Made by a program: the position numbers and the translations under genes. This document shows, piece by piece, positions 1 through 9,807 of a stretch of DNA of 64,000 nt. Origin of the DNA: an uncultured Candidatus Nitrosopumilus sp. (lineage in GTDB: Archaea; Thermoproteota; Nitrososphaeria; Nitrososphaerales; Nitrosopumilaceae); NCBI GenBank assembly GCA_951812645.1, contig CATOSM010000001.1, positions 661,560 to 725,559 on the forward strand, in the 5' to 3' direction. Position 1 is the first letter of the stretch. Each line of letters starts with the position of its first letter. Below the pieces are notes generated by a model that saw only the letters and a program-made list of their open reading frames with translations, was not told where the DNA came from and ran no database searches.

Positions 1-718
1 TACTGCTAAAGAACTGGCTACTGCCCAAAATTGTCATGATTAACGGAGCCGTCTCACCGCCAATTCTAGAAACGGACAAAAGAATTCCTGTAATCATGCC
101 GTTTTTTGCAGCAGAGACAACAATTCTAAAAGTAACAACCCATTTTTTGAGTCCCAATGCGGTTCCTGCCTCACGGTAAGTTAGAGGCACCATCTTCAAT
201 GATTCTTCGGTAGTCCTTGCAACTATAGGGAACATAATCAAGGACAGGGCAAATGCCCCTGCCCATATTGAAAAATGACCCAAAATTAAAACAATGATCA
301 AAAATGCGAAAATACCCATTACTATGGAAGGGAATTCCATAAAGACGTCGTTGAAAAATCTAACATTCCTAGCAAGTCTGTTATCGCCATATTCTGAAAG
401 AAATATTCCAGACATGACACCTATGGGTACGCCGATAAGACTAGACAGTCCGATTATGATCAATGTTCCTTGAATGGCAGGGCCGATTCCCCCATCACCG
501 GTGCCAACGGCACCCGGGACTTGGGTTAGGAATTCGTAGCTGATGGCTGCAGCGCCATTTTTGAATACTTCTACCAGTATACTTCCAAGAGGAATGATTG
601 CGACAATCACGCATGCAAAAACAATCATTCGGACAACTCTATCAACCATTAGTCGCTTCCCAACATTTTGTTTGAATAATGCACGGTACTCTAATCGCCT
701 CTCTCTGGTGGTGCTCAA
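1..718 (-). CDS. pstA: Phosphate ABC transporter permease PstA (3' end outside window)
   Basis: Integral membrane permease that, with PstC, forms the channel of the high-affinity phosphate importer. Seen: hydrophobic segments and the binding-protein-dependent permease loop (EAGTALGLKKW), which contacts the PstB ATPase. The reading frame is open to base 1, so the C-terminus is missing. The start is uncertain: a TTG at 718 overlaps the pstC stop as TTGA, giving translational coupling, and an in-frame ATG lies at 649. I prefer 718 because of the coupling, although the extra 23 residues are polar. pstB and phoU would be expected beyond the left edge (inference). Confidence 0.93.
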   Translation of the reverse strand, partial: MSTTRERRLEYRALFKQNVGKRLMVDRVVRMIVFACVIVAIIPLGSILVEVFKNGAAAISYEFLTQVPGAVGTGDGGIGPAIQGTLIIIGLSSLIGVPIGVMSGIFLSEYGDNRLARNVRFFNDVFMEFPSIVMGIFAFLIIVLILGHFSIWAGAFALSLIMFPIVARTTEESLKMVPLTYREAGTALGLKKWVVTFRIVVSAAKNGMITGILLSVSRIGGETAPLIMTILGSSQFFSS

Positions 719-1692
719 TTATTTATGGCACCCTCCTTAACTTTTAGCATTCTAGTGACAAGAATATGCGCAACTACGTTGATTGCAATTGCAATTACCA
801 GCAATACCACGGCAACTCCGATTAATGCAGGAAGATGCAATGTTCCCAATGTTGCTTCGTTGAACTCATTTGCGATAATACTAGACATTGTTTGGCCAGG
901 ATCAAACAGAGAGGGAGCAAGTGCATTTATCCCAGTTGCATTTCCGATTAACATCGTAACGGCCATAGTTTCACCCACTGCCCTACCAAGACCAAGAATA
1001 GATGCACCAATCAAGCCGGTCTTTGAATATGGGAATACGGCCAGTTTGAACATCTCCCACTTTGTAGCTCCCAGCATGTATGCTGCTTCCTTTTGTTGTT
1101 GTGGGACAGCTCTCATGACTTCTCTAGAAACAGCAGAAACGGTAGGAATAATCATTATAGCTAAAATCACACTTGCAGTTAGAATGTCAAGACCAAACGG
1201 CGTTCCTGAAAAGAGCCAGATACTGTCCCCAAATGCATTATGGAGTGGTTTTTCTACCCAATCCACAAAATATACACGAAATACAAACAGCCCCCACAGA
1301 CCATAGATTACACTGGGTACCGCAGCTAAAAGTTCCACAAGAAAGCCCAAGGGACCACCGATTTTGGAGGGGGCATCAGAGATAAACATGGCGATTCCAA
1401 TACTCAGAGGGACGCCGATTGCCATTGCCAAAGCCGATGTGACAAGGGTGCCAAATACGTAAGGCAGCACACCAAAGTCCTGACGATCCTCAACAGCGTT
1501 CCATTCGGTTTTCACAATAAATGACAAGCCATATTCTTCCCATATCAGAGAAGACTCTGAAATTAATTGAAAAGCCAATAGAGCAATAACAACTAAAACA
1601 TAAACGCCAGCTAGCGTTGCGCCTAATTTGAAGATCTTGTCGGATAACGGCAATCGTCCCACTTTTGGCCGAGTAAGCTTGTGCCTTCCCAT
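715..1692 (-). CDS. pstC: Phosphate ABC transporter permease PstC
   Basis: Second membrane subunit of the Pst phosphate importer, 325 residues, about the usual family length. Six hydrophobic segments are visible, with the permease EAA-type loop (KEAAYMLGATKWEMF, about residues 200-215) that docks on PstB. It is transcribed with pstA, whose likely start overlaps its stop codon. pstS lies upstream on the same strand, but the 460-bp gap holds another small gene on the opposite strand, so pstCA probably has its own promoter. No Pho-type operator was recognised. Confidence 0.95.
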   Translation of the reverse strand: MGRHKLTRPKVGRLPLSDKIFKLGATLAGVYVLVVIALLAFQLISESSLIWEEYGLSFIVKTEWNAVEDRQDFGVLPYVFGTLVTSALAMAIGVPLSIGIAMFISDAPSKIGGPLGFLVELLAAVPSVIYGLWGLFVFRVYFVDWVEKPLHNAFGDSIWLFSGTPFGLDILTASVILAIMIIPTVSAVSREVMRAVPQQQKEAAYMLGATKWEMFKLAVFPYSKTGLIGASILGLGRAVGETMAVTMLIGNATGINALAPSLFDPGQTMSSIIANEFNEATLGTLHLPALIGVAVVLLVIAIAINVVAHILVTRMLKVKEGAINN

Positions 1693-1843
1693 AAATTTTT
1701 GGCGTGAAAAATTGCATATCTAGGATCCTACCATATTTTATGAGAAAATAATAGTTCTATATAGTCAGATAAAAGATCGCTGTTAAAAAAATTCAGCAAA
1801 TATTCACAGTAAAAAATAAAGCAATTACAGAGAATGAATTAAC

Positions 1844-1852
1844 TTTAAATAC
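1844..1852 (+). promoter_or_regulatory. TATA box for small membrane ORF
   Basis: TTTAAATAC is a good archaeal TATA element. It is centred about 35 nt before the ATG at 1883, which fits a transcript with a very short leader reading rightward between pstC and pstS. Confidence 0.5.
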
Positions 1853-1882
1853 GCTTTTTACCAGTGATGATCATAAAAGAAT

Positions 1883-2034
1883 ATGAAAACCGCTGCTAAA
1901 TCAATAGCAGGGTGGGCATAGCGGTTTCGTTTTCAGTATTTTTTGTTTTGTCTTTTATTATTTTTCCAGAAACAGGGGAAAGAATACCATATGGAAAACA
2001 TCCGCCAAATAAAAAATCAGAGCCGCTAGAATAG
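1883..2034 (+). pseudogene. Small single-pass membrane protein with a frameshift
   Basis: An ATG at 1883, correctly spaced from a TATA box, opens MKTAAKSIAGW and then hits TAG at 1919. The next frame, open from 1912 to 2034, reads a hydrophobic segment (IAVSFSVFFVLSFIIF) and the tail PETGERIPYGKHPPNKKSE. Adding one base near 1912-1917 joins both into a coherent protein of about 50 residues: a short N-terminus, one membrane helix and a polar tail. Either a one-base deletion inactivated it, or there is a sequencing error, or the real protein starts at GTG 1912 (40 residues). Function unknown. Confidence 0.45.
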
Positions 2035-2153
2035 TCAAATAGTCACATCAAGTAATTACAAATGTATGGAATCTGCATCATTAAGAGCAAGTGGAGATTT
2101 GCCAACATTTGTAACGGAATTCAACAAATGTAATTCATAAAAAATAAAGGAAA

Positions 2154-3407
2154 TTAGATTTTGAGAATGCCCTGCTTGATGAGGTACTCAAGTCCATTGA
2201 TGTAATCATCATCGGTTATCAAACCTTCTGACCACCATTTTGCATTGTCTCGAACCCATTGTGGAATTCCTAAATCAGTTTCTTTAACAGTCGGTTCGTA
2301 ATCCCAAAGGGATTCACCATCGTATGTCACTTGAGACAGACCATTCTTGCCCAACTCAACTACCTTGTCTGCTAATGGAACATAAAGTAGTGACGAGGAA
2401 AATTCTTGTCCATCAGTAATCATCCAATGGATCATGTGAATCAAAACTTTTGCCTGTTCCTTGTTGTCAGTGACTGATTTCAGATCATCATACAATAGCA
2501 AGTATGTGAAACTTGCAAGCGGATAAGAATCTGAACCTGGTGCGTTGACAAGAGAAACACTGTTCCAGCTATCTTCAGCTGCAGGAAGAGAATCTGCCAC
2601 ACCGCTTGAAGCCGCAGAGATTGTTTCTAATGTTGGTTCAATAAATCCACTTTTGTCGGCGTTTTGAATAAATGCGTAGCTCATTCCGGTTTGGAAAGCA
2701 TATGCAAGTTCAATGTAGCCAATTGCATATTCAGTAGATTTGACAATGCCTGCAACGCCCTCATTTCCTGCTGCCGCAAGACCAGAAGGCCATGGTACAG
2801 ATTTGCCTTTGCCAATTTGCTCATCCCAGGTAGGACTTGCAGTAGAAAGGTAATCGGTAAAGATGAAAGTTGTTCCAGAGCCATCGGATCTATGCGCCGA
2901 AACTATATCTTTGTCAGGAAGATTCAAACCGGGATTTTCATCTGCGATAGCGGGATCATTCCATTTTGTAATTTCTCCCAAAAAGATTTTAGAAATAGCA
3001 TTAGCAGTTAATTTGAGTCCTTTCTCAGGAACTTCAGGGATGTTGTATACCAGAACCACACCTCCGATAGATTCAGGAATGTGTAATGTTCCAGGAGCTA
3101 GTTCTCTCTCAGTCTCGCTCATAGGCTTGTCTGATGCTGCAAAATTAACAGTTTTTTCAATGTGCTGTTTAATTCCACCGCCACTGCCAATGGATTGGTA
3201 GTTTAGATTTACGTTGCTGTATACATTGTTGTATTCAACTCTCCACAAATCAATTAACGGGAATGGAAATGTTGCACCGGCCCCAGTTATAGTAAAATCC
3301 GCATCATCTGGAGGGGCATCAGGCATGGAATCGGCGTTTGCATTTAACGGCGGTACGATTGCAACAAGTGTTGCGATCATCAGCATAGAAGTTATCTGCT
3401 TTCTCAT
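2154..3407 (-). CDS. pstS: Phosphate-binding protein PstS with thaumarchaeal C-terminal tail
   Basis: Extracellular phosphate receptor of the Pst system, 417 residues. A signal peptide spans about residues 1-25. The PstS core (ITGAGATFPFPLIDLW, later SDGSGTTFIFTDYLS, the phosphate loop) fills most of the protein. The last about 38 residues (IPQWVRDNAKWWSEG...) form the short tryptophan-rich tail that recurs on many thaumarchaeal secreted proteins, also twice in the protein at 14840-16315. The role of the tail is unknown; surface attachment is a guess. It stands alone, separated from pstCA by about 460 bp. Confidence 0.95.
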   Translation of the reverse strand: MRKQITSMLMIATLVAIVPPLNANADSMPDAPPDDADFTITGAGATFPFPLIDLWRVEYNNVYSNVNLNYQSIGSGGGIKQHIEKTVNFAASDKPMSETERELAPGTLHIPESIGGVVLVYNIPEVPEKGLKLTANAISKIFLGEITKWNDPAIADENPGLNLPDKDIVSAHRSDGSGTTFIFTDYLSTASPTWDEQIGKGKSVPWPSGLAAAGNEGVAGIVKSTEYAIGYIELAYAFQTGMSYAFIQNADKSGFIEPTLETISAASSGVADSLPAAEDSWNSVSLVNAPGSDSYPLASFTYLLLYDDLKSVTDNKEQAKVLIHMIHWMITDGQEFSSSLLYVPLADKVVELGKNGLSQVTYDGESLWDYEPTVKETDLGIPQWVRDNAKWWSEGLITDDDYINGLEYLIKQGILKI

Positions 3408-3515
3408 TGGTAAATGATGGTTTCTAATTTATTTACAGATAGCAGTTATAGAGTATGGAGTTACAATGGGACTATACTTACTATATAGAAATTAAATCGT
3501 TGAAGGGAAACAAAC

Positions 3516-4389
3516 CAACTCATCCTAAAACCGATCATTTTGTAAATAATCCATGACAATCGGGATCCAAGAATGACCCTGCCGATGCATCTTTCATGAT
3601 TCACAAAGAAATGTCAGACATTCAATGGAACAATTCTATCACATCTGCCAAAGCCTGCAAAAACCGGAAGGCCAAGATACAATGACAGAAACACAATCAA
3701 CGGAATGTTGTTTGTCCTAACAACCGGCTGCAGGCGGGCAGACATGCCGGACAGATACGGTTCAAAATCCACCGCGCATCTGAGATTCTCAGAGCTGCAG
3801 CAAAAGGGAATATGGAAAAGGATTCTGTCAGGACTGATAAAATCCGCACACAGACAGGGAAAGATTTGCCTGCAAAAAATTTTAGTTGATTCATCATCAG
3901 TTGCCGCCAAAAAAAGGGGGACAAAACAGGATATGACGGGTTCAGGAAGATCCTGGGCACAAAAATACACGTTGCAGCAGACAGGACAGGACTGCCAATC
4001 CCAATTAGGGCCAGCCCTGCAAATGTCCATGACAGTACGAAATTCATCGATGTGTCAGAAGACATCCCAGAACCTGCAGATGACGGTTTGATACGGCAGA
4101 TCATCTCAGCGTATGCCGACAAGGGATACGATGCGGCATACATCAGAGACTATCTGGAATGCCATGGGATTGACTGTTGCATTCCATACAAAAAGAACTC
4201 AAAGGACATTGCACAAAACAGGAATCAAAGACATCATGGCAAGACATGGTTTGTCGTAGAGCGGTTCCTTGCCTGGCTCAAGTTCGGACTTTACGGGACG
4301 GCAGTCAGATACGAAGGGAACTGACAACCGTCTTGGATTTGTGCATCTGGCATGCATCATGATGCATTGGAGGGCTTTGGGATAAGTTC
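3516..4389 (+). mobile_element. IS5-family insertion sequence, copy A (type 1)
   Basis: 874-bp element with imperfect terminal inverted repeats (CAACTCATCCTAAA at the left; the complement of AACTTATCCCAAA at the right). It is flanked by an exact 3-bp duplication AAC (3513-3515 and 4390-4392). It sits between pstS and the secreted-protein gene at 4432. Sister copies lie at 21629, 46788 and 49510. Confidence 0.9.
3596..4324 (+). pseudogene. IS5-family DDE transposase, frameshifted (copy A)
   Basis: The transposase frame is broken at least twice. A 2-nt deletion near 3629 relative to the copy at 47584 separates the N-terminus (MIHKEMSDIQW) from the block starting MLFVLTTGCR. At 3909-3920 an A7G5 run leaves the frame one base short before GYDGFRK. 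A further stop cuts the protein after the catalytic glutamate block (VVERFLAWLKFGL). The DDE residues are recognisable across frames: D in VDSSSVAA, ADKGYD, and VERF. Probably inactive unless frames are joined by frameshifting. Confidence 0.85.
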
Positions 4390-4431
4390 AACGTATGAAA
4401 ATATTTAAAAAAATAAAAGGAAAAAAAGGCC

Positions 4432-6027
4432 CTACTTTAATTTGAATCCAGGACTCCAAGAATCGGTGACTCGTAAATCATTGGTACTTGGGGTATCTGC
4501 ATAGACAGGGGTTTCAAACATTGCGTCATACATCGGATTGTCTGGTGTGTACCCTTGACACTCAAAGGTGAAGGTATTTTCTAAAGCGAATTTGCCTTTG
4601 ACATAGCTTTCTTCTTTGTCCATGTCAGAACCAACATCATAATTTAACACTCTGCAATTCGAGTAATTATGTCCCCGAACGTTGCTACCGCCATACATCA
4701 AATCTATATCGACATCAAAGAGTTCAACACTACGAGTACCAGTCACAGACTGAATGGACAGATTCTCATCTGCCTTGTGATACAACATCGGATAATCCCC
4801 GACAATACCTTCCAAAGTAAATGTGGGATTAGACTTGGTCAACACATTACTTTGATCAAACATGGGAAAATGTATCATCTCGACTCCATCAGCATAGGTA
4901 AATGTAGCTAAAACAGACGGACCCAATCCGACATTGTAGGAATGTTCAGGTTGGGTATTGTACACCATTGCAGTAGACCATGTATGAGCATCCCCACGTA
5001 ACTCATCATATCCAGAGTTATCTGAAGTTAGCCCAGCACAGGAAAAACCAGTTTTTTGAAGTAAAACAAATCCTGATTTGCCGGTAAACCCTTCTTCCTT
5101 GTCTGATTCGGTGAGAATTAGTGAGCTGGAAACACGGCAGTCGGTAAAAGACAAATTTCGTAAAATCTTTTCAGAGTTTACAAAATCCACATTTACATCA
5201 AAGTCAGAATTGTATGATGTGTGTAATCCTGAAAGATCCCTTGTTCTGTCAATTTCTCGTTGCAGTAATGGGAAATAATCAAGAGTGCGCTCTACTGTAA
5301 AACTAGGACCGGCGTTTGCACCTTTAGCGTATCCAGAATCAAGATCAAATCCATGAAATTCAATTCTTTCAGAGCCAGTCCCAAAATCAAATGTGCCAAT
5401 TGTTCTAACCCCTTCTGCAAATTCGTAGTCCAAAGGGACTACAGCATAATCGGTATCGGTATTTTCATACATGGATATGTCAGCAGGGTTGTCAGAGCTT
5501 AATCCAGTACATCCAAATTCAACATCATCAGTAATGGCAAATCCAGATTTTGATGAAGCATAGCTTTCATAATCATTGGAATCCTCAGTGTTAATCTTGT
5601 AGCCTATGATTTCACACTCGGTATAGCCAAGACTGTTAAAGTTAATTTCACCTCGGAAGAAATCCACCTCCACATCAAAAAAGCGATAGTTGTAATCCGC
5701 ATTACTGCCTCCGACCAAAGTCAACATGCGATATTTGTATGAATCATCTAGTGCCTTATGGAAATGAGGTGCATCACCTACTACCCCTTGCACATTGAAA
5801 GTTGTTCCAACATTTGAGACAAAATCAGTAGTCATAGTATAAACAGGGAATTCGTGTGTTTCAACTCCATCTCTAAATGTGAATGTCATTACAGATTTTA
5901 CGTCCTCAACCATTTTGTAGCCAGTTCTTTCTTCCTCAGCAGAAGCATCAAAGTTAGGAATTGTGGATACGGATAGTATTGCAAACAAACTCAGTGTTGC
6001 CGTCAATAGAATGTTTTTTGTAGTCAT
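4432..6027 (-). CDS. Secreted thaumarchaeal protein of three repeated domains
   Basis: 531 residues with a signal peptide (about 1-30, ending near DASAEE). The mature part is three diverged copies of one domain of about 150 residues, at roughly 40-190, 200-350 and 360-510. Each has an aromatic strand like MTFTFRDGVETHEFP, a central block ending in a VGDxPxx or similar loop, a strand FDVxVDF, and two cysteines (one in a TECEI/TDCRV/SNCRV motif, one in FxCxGxTxDN) that may pair. I do not know the family. Extracellular location is supported by the signal peptide; a role in the envelope or surface binding is only inferred. The IS copy A lies just downstream. Confidence 0.85.
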   Translation of the reverse strand: MTTKNILLTATLSLFAILSVSTIPNFDASAEEERTGYKMVEDVKSVMTFTFRDGVETHEFPVYTMTTDFVSNVGTTFNVQGVVGDAPHFHKALDDSYKYRMLTLVGGSNADYNYRFFDVEVDFFRGEINFNSLGYTECEIIGYKINTEDSNDYESYASSKSGFAITDDVEFGCTGLSSDNPADISMYENTDTDYAVVPLDYEFAEGVRTIGTFDFGTGSERIEFHGFDLDSGYAKGANAGPSFTVERTLDYFPLLQREIDRTRDLSGLHTSYNSDFDVNVDFVNSEKILRNLSFTDCRVSSSLILTESDKEEGFTGKSGFVLLQKTGFSCAGLTSDNSGYDELRGDAHTWSTAMVYNTQPEHSYNVGLGPSVLATFTYADGVEMIHFPMFDQSNVLTKSNPTFTLEGIVGDYPMLYHKADENLSIQSVTGTRSVELFDVDIDLMYGGSNVRGHNYSNCRVLNYDVGSDMDKEESYVKGKFALENTFTFECQGYTPDNPMYDAMFETPVYADTPSTNDLRVTDSWSPGFKLK

Positions 6028-6166
6028 TGAAATGTCATGGTAGAATTAACAGTATAAAGTAAAGCCACATTATCTCAATATGGAATATAGTGATAATTTA
6101 GCATCATGGTTCTATATAGATAATAAAAATATGAATCATGTGTTTAGGAGATGATCATAGAATTGA

Positions 6167-7735
6167 TTATTCGCAGTTAACCAACAAATCATTTTCCGAA
6201 TCAGAATAACATCGATCAGAATTGTTTCCGCCATCAACAATATCAGCACCAGAGTTTGCGTAAATCAAATCAGAACCGAGATCTCCCCTTAACACATCAT
6301 AGCCAGAGTTCCCTCTCAGGGTATCGTCACCGGCTCCACCAGAAATAAGATCATTTCCATCACCGCCATAGATGCAGTCATTTCCTAAACCACCAGAAAT
6401 AAGATCATCCCCAGATAAACCAAAGATCAAATCACTGCCATCAGTTCCCCTAATGACATCATCGCCTTCGGTTCCTTCAATGATGTTGTAGGTAACAGTG
6501 TCTTCGCCACATGCTTGCACGTTGATGGTCTGAGTTGCACTTGCTGAATATCCAGCATAATCAAAAGCAACCCAAAGAACAGTAGAGATTCCTGGAGGAT
6601 ATGCATCAGGAGCGTTGTTTATGATATCCTTGATGCCTCCTTCGTCTGTGGCATTGGCATTTCCAATGGAAACGCTAGTGTAATAGTCAGTGGCCTCAAC
6701 CTTTAATGAAGTGGGGGCAACAATGACAGGCTTTGTATCATCATGAAACACGGGTTCCACGATTACAGGAACTGGAACGCCATCAATGAGAATAGGTTCT
6801 GTGTAAAATGGAGTTTCGTATGATTTGATATTGTGTTCGGCAGAGTCTACAACAAATAGTTCACCATTAATTCCGAGTGTGACATCGGTAATAATTTTAA
6901 AATCACTATCGTATGGACCAAGTTGATCAAATATGCTCAATCTTGAATCAGATTCCTGAGAGAGATGTAAAATTAGGTTATTTGCAGAGTTTACCACGAA
7001 CATTCCCCCTTCGGGGTCTACAGCAATTGCTTCAGGAGTAAATGCATAATTTGAATAATAAAATGGTAAAGATTTCAAGTGTTTGCCAGTACCAGAAAAC
7101 TTTTCGATTTTACCATTGCCTTTGTCGGTCACATAGATGTTTCCATCATCATCAGTAGCAATACCGACAGCAGTCAAGAATTGCCCTTCGCCTAAACCGC
7201 TTGAACCAAATGAGGATACAAAGTTCCCATCGATTGTGAATGCTTGAATTCTTTGATTTCCGGTATCAACGACATACACAATTCCGTTATTTACTACGAT
7301 GCCATTAGGGAAAGAGAATTGTCCTTCATAGATTCCTTTTTCGCCCCATTCAGAAATGAATTCCCCATTGGTTGTAAATTTTTGAACTCGGTTAAGATCA
7401 CGGTCAGCTACAAAGACATATCCGTTGTAAACTGCGATTCCGGAAGGATAATGGAATTCGCCAGAGGCTTTTCCACTTTTACCCCATTCAGTTATGTAGT
7501 CGCCTTGACTAGTAAATTTCTGTACACGTTTGTTGCCTAGATCACTGACATAGACGCTACCATCAGGACCGACTGCTACAAATTGAGGATGAGAAAAACT
7601 GCCTGCCCCTGTTATTCCAAAGGAACCCCAATCAAAAAGATAGTCATAATCTCCAAATCCAAATGAATCCTGAGAAAAAGAATTAGCTAGTAAAAGTACA
7701 GATATGCCCATAATTGCATAGTATGGTTTCAACAA
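6167..7735 (-). CDS. Secreted NHL-repeat protein with RTX-like calcium-binding repeats
   Basis: 522 residues. Signal peptide about 1-25. Residues about 30-310 hold six or so NHL repeats (for example GSVYVSDLGNKRVQKF, GIVYVVDTGNQRIQAF), which fold as a beta-propeller. Residues about 325-410 resemble a HYR/Ig-like domain (VEATDYYTSVSIGNANATDEGG, then TQTINVQACG). Residues about 420-522 contain glycine/aspartate nonapeptide repeats (IRGTDGSDLIFG, LISGGAGDDTLRG), the parallel beta-roll typical of RTX calcium binding. Known families predict extracellular binding or adhesion; no catalytic domain is seen. Confidence 0.9.
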   Translation of the reverse strand: MLKPYYAIMGISVLLLANSFSQDSFGFGDYDYLFDWGSFGITGAGSFSHPQFVAVGPDGSVYVSDLGNKRVQKFTSQGDYITEWGKSGKASGEFHYPSGIAVYNGYVFVADRDLNRVQKFTTNGEFISEWGEKGIYEGQFSFPNGIVVNNGIVYVVDTGNQRIQAFTIDGNFVSSFGSSGLGEGQFLTAVGIATDDDGNIYVTDKGNGKIEKFSGTGKHLKSLPFYYSNYAFTPEAIAVDPEGGMFVVNSANNLILHLSQESDSRLSIFDQLGPYDSDFKIITDVTLGINGELFVVDSAEHNIKSYETPFYTEPILIDGVPVPVIVEPVFHDDTKPVIVAPTSLKVEATDYYTSVSIGNANATDEGGIKDIINNAPDAYPPGISTVLWVAFDYAGYSASATQTINVQACGEDTVTYNIIEGTEGDDVIRGTDGSDLIFGLSGDDLISGGLGNDCIYGGDGNDLISGGAGDDTLRGNSGYDVLRGDLGSDLIYANSGADIVDGGNNSDRCYSDSENDLLVNCE

Positions 7736-7803
7736 TCAATCATGACAAAATTTGAGAAACATAGCAAAGGTTAGCTAATGTTGCAATTATTGTCAATTTT
7801 CTG

Positions 7804-8586
7804 TTAGAATGGTTTGTTGACTTCGCGCGTAAACACATAGCTTGCCAGTGCAACCATGGCCAAAACAAAAGCGACTAAAATTCCCAGGCTCAAAAGAATC
7901 GGAATGCCGCCTTCGGATACCCCAGTCATCAATTCTCTAACCAATAAGACAGTGTAAGTAACAGGATTGAGTTTTGCAATTACTGCAAGCCAGTCTGGAA
8001 GTAGTTCTAATGGGAATAGTGCAGGACTGAGCATGAACAAAGGCATCCCAAGAAAATTAATCATACCCCAAAAAGTTTCTTGAGACTTTGCAGTTGCCGC
8101 AACAATAACGGAAATTCCAGAAAATCCTAACGAAAATAAAATTACGATTGCCATAACAGGTGCAATCATGATGGGATCAGGGAAATTAACACCGATTGCC
8201 AAAGCAATTCCCAGAATCAAGCTAGCTTGCAAAGCGGCAATCAAAGAGATTGCAGACATTTTTCCCAATGCAATTGCAGAACGGGATATTGGGGACGACA
8301 AAGCTTTGTTCATAAATCCATATCGCCTATCCCACAAAGTATTGACTCCGCCAAAAATACTAGTAAAGATTGCAGTAAGAATAATCACGCCAGGTGCCAT
8401 AAACTCAATGTACTCACCTTCAAATCCAACTGACTGAATTAATGGCCGAGTTCCAGAAAAAGTATGTCCAATGACGATAATCCAGATTGCAGGTTGGATT
8501 AATCTGATTAAAACACCGCTGCGAGATTTTTTGTATCTCTTTATTTCCCTCCAAAAAATGGTATATGCGTCACATAGGACAGTCAT
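7804..8586 (-). CDS. ABC-2 type exporter permease
   Basis: Membrane half of a DrrAB-like ABC exporter, 260 residues with six hydrophobic segments and the ABC-2 family layout (short N-terminal amphipathic helix, conserved NPVTYTVLLVRELMTG near residue 205). Its ATG overlaps the stop of the upstream ATPase gene by 4 nt (ATGA), so the two are one operon and translationally coupled. Substrate unknown; relatives export lipids, drugs or polymers. Confidence 0.92.
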   Translation of the reverse strand: MTVLCDAYTIFWREIKRYKKSRSGVLIRLIQPAIWIIVIGHTFSGTRPLIQSVGFEGEYIEFMAPGVIILTAIFTSIFGGVNTLWDRRYGFMNKALSSPISRSAIALGKMSAISLIAALQASLILGIALAIGVNFPDPIMIAPVMAIVILFSLGFSGISVIVAATAKSQETFWGMINFLGMPLFMLSPALFPLELLPDWLAVIAKLNPVTYTVLLVRELMTGVSEGGIPILLSLGILVAFVLAMVALASYVFTREVNKPF

Positions 8587-9602
8587 GCACGCAACCTCTT
8601 CATCTTTGCGTGTTCTCTTTTTCGATTAAACCCAGAATCATCATTTTTAATTTCATGCCCAGTGTATGAAATGAAAACATCATCCAAAGTCGGTTGGGTT
8701 AGGGAGATGGATTTTATTTTGATTCCAAGGGTAGAGGATATTTGAAAGATTTGAGGAATTACTTCAGTGCCATTAGATGCAAAGAGAGTCAGTTTGGAAC
8801 CATCTTCATTAATTTTTTTGACAAGTTCAGTTTTTTTAATTTCAGATACAAAATAACTGTCACCTTCATCGTCATCAGTTACAACAGATATTACTTCGTT
8901 TCCCATAGCATTTTTCATATTTTCAGGGGAATCAATTACTTGGATTTTTCCACCATCAATGATTCCAACTCTATCACACAGTTGATCAGCCTCTTCCATG
9001 TAGTGGGTTGAGACAAAGACAGTCATGTCAAATTCAGTGTGAATTTTCTCAACATACCCCCAGATTTTTCTACGAGTTTGAATATCCAATCCAACTGTGG
9101 GCTCATCAAGGAACAAAACTTTGGGCCTGTGTAACAATCCGCCTGCAATATCCAATCTCTTCCTCATGCCACCAGAATATGCGACAACGGCTTGATCTTG
9201 CTTGTCTACCAATTCAATTAATTCCAAGACATCATCGATTCTTTTGCTGATTTCGTTTTTTGGAATATGATTTAATTTTGCCTGCAGTAAGAGATTTTCC
9301 CGACCAGTAAGATACTCGTCAACGGTAGATTCTTGTTGGACATATCCAATACTTTCTCTAACTTTTTTGGGATTTTCAGATACATCAAATCCAGAAATCA
9401 GAGCTTGTCCAGAAGTCGGTTTTAGCAAAGTGGTCAAGATCATCATCGTAGTGCTTTTACCGGCACCGTTAGGTCCCAAAAATCCAAAGATTTCGCCAGT
9501 CTTTACAGAAAAAGAAACATCATTGACGGCGATTACATCTCCAAAAGATTTTGTCAGGGACTTGGTTTCGATTGAATACAATACATTGATCGCAGTTGTC
9601 AA
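8583..9602 (-). CDS. ABC exporter ATP-binding protein (DrrA-like)
   Basis: 339-residue ATPase that powers the permease encoded next to it. Walker A GPNGAGKST (about 43-51), the Q-loop in IGYVQQEST, signature YSGGMRKR, Walker B LFLDEPTVGLD and the switch histidine in VSTHYMEEAD are all present. The C-terminal about 100 residues are the extension common in DrrA-type subunits. The long frame starts at TTG 9602, but an AT-rich TATA-like stretch lies only a few bases before it. A downstream TTG at 9581 (YSIETKSLTKSFG) may be the true start. Confidence 0.92.
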   Translation of the reverse strand: MTTAINVLYSIETKSLTKSFGDVIAVNDVSFSVKTGEIFGFLGPNGAGKSTTMMILTTLLKPTSGQALISGFDVSENPKKVRESIGYVQQESTVDEYLTGRENLLLQAKLNHIPKNEISKRIDDVLELIELVDKQDQAVVAYSGGMRKRLDIAGGLLHRPKVLFLDEPTVGLDIQTRRKIWGYVEKIHTEFDMTVFVSTHYMEEADQLCDRVGIIDGGKIQVIDSPENMKNAMGNEVISVVTDDDEGDSYFVSEIKKTELVKKINEDGSKLTLFASNGTEVIPQIFQISSTLGIKIKSISLTQPTLDDVFISYTGHEIKNDDSGFNRKREHAKMKRLRA

Positions 9603-9671
9603 TTATAAATTGCTAAGTATTCTTAGTTGATCCTCATAAAAAATTTAAAGGCCGAAGAAAGAATTCAAAAT

Positions 9672-9770
9672 ATGAAAGGATTGTGCCAAAAATGCCACTC
9701 ATCAAATGTAAAGGTAGCAGTTCAAGAAGGGATTCCCGTATGTGATGCCTGCACTAAGAAGGCAGATTAA
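9672..9770 (+). CDS. Zinc-ribbon microprotein (32 residues)
   Basis: Short ORF MKGLCQKCHSSNVKVAVQEG... ending CDACTKKAD. Two CxxC knuckles (CQKC and CDAC) 19 residues apart are the layout of a rubredoxin-like zinc ribbon. A TATA-like TTTAAA about 25 nt before the ATG supports near-leaderless transcription. It lies between divergent neighbours. The partner or target is unknown; such microproteins often bind RNA, DNA or a larger protein (inference). Confidence 0.7.
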   Translation: MKGLCQKCHSSNVKVAVQEGIPVCDACTKKAD

Positions 9771-9807
9771 ACAAAAGTGCCAAGTGCAAGAAGAAAACTA
9801 AATAGAA

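Noticed and set aside
725..1306. 193-residue ORF on the plus strand opposite pstC
   Set aside because: Antisense shadow of a clear pstC; no family match and the composition is that of a reversed membrane protein.
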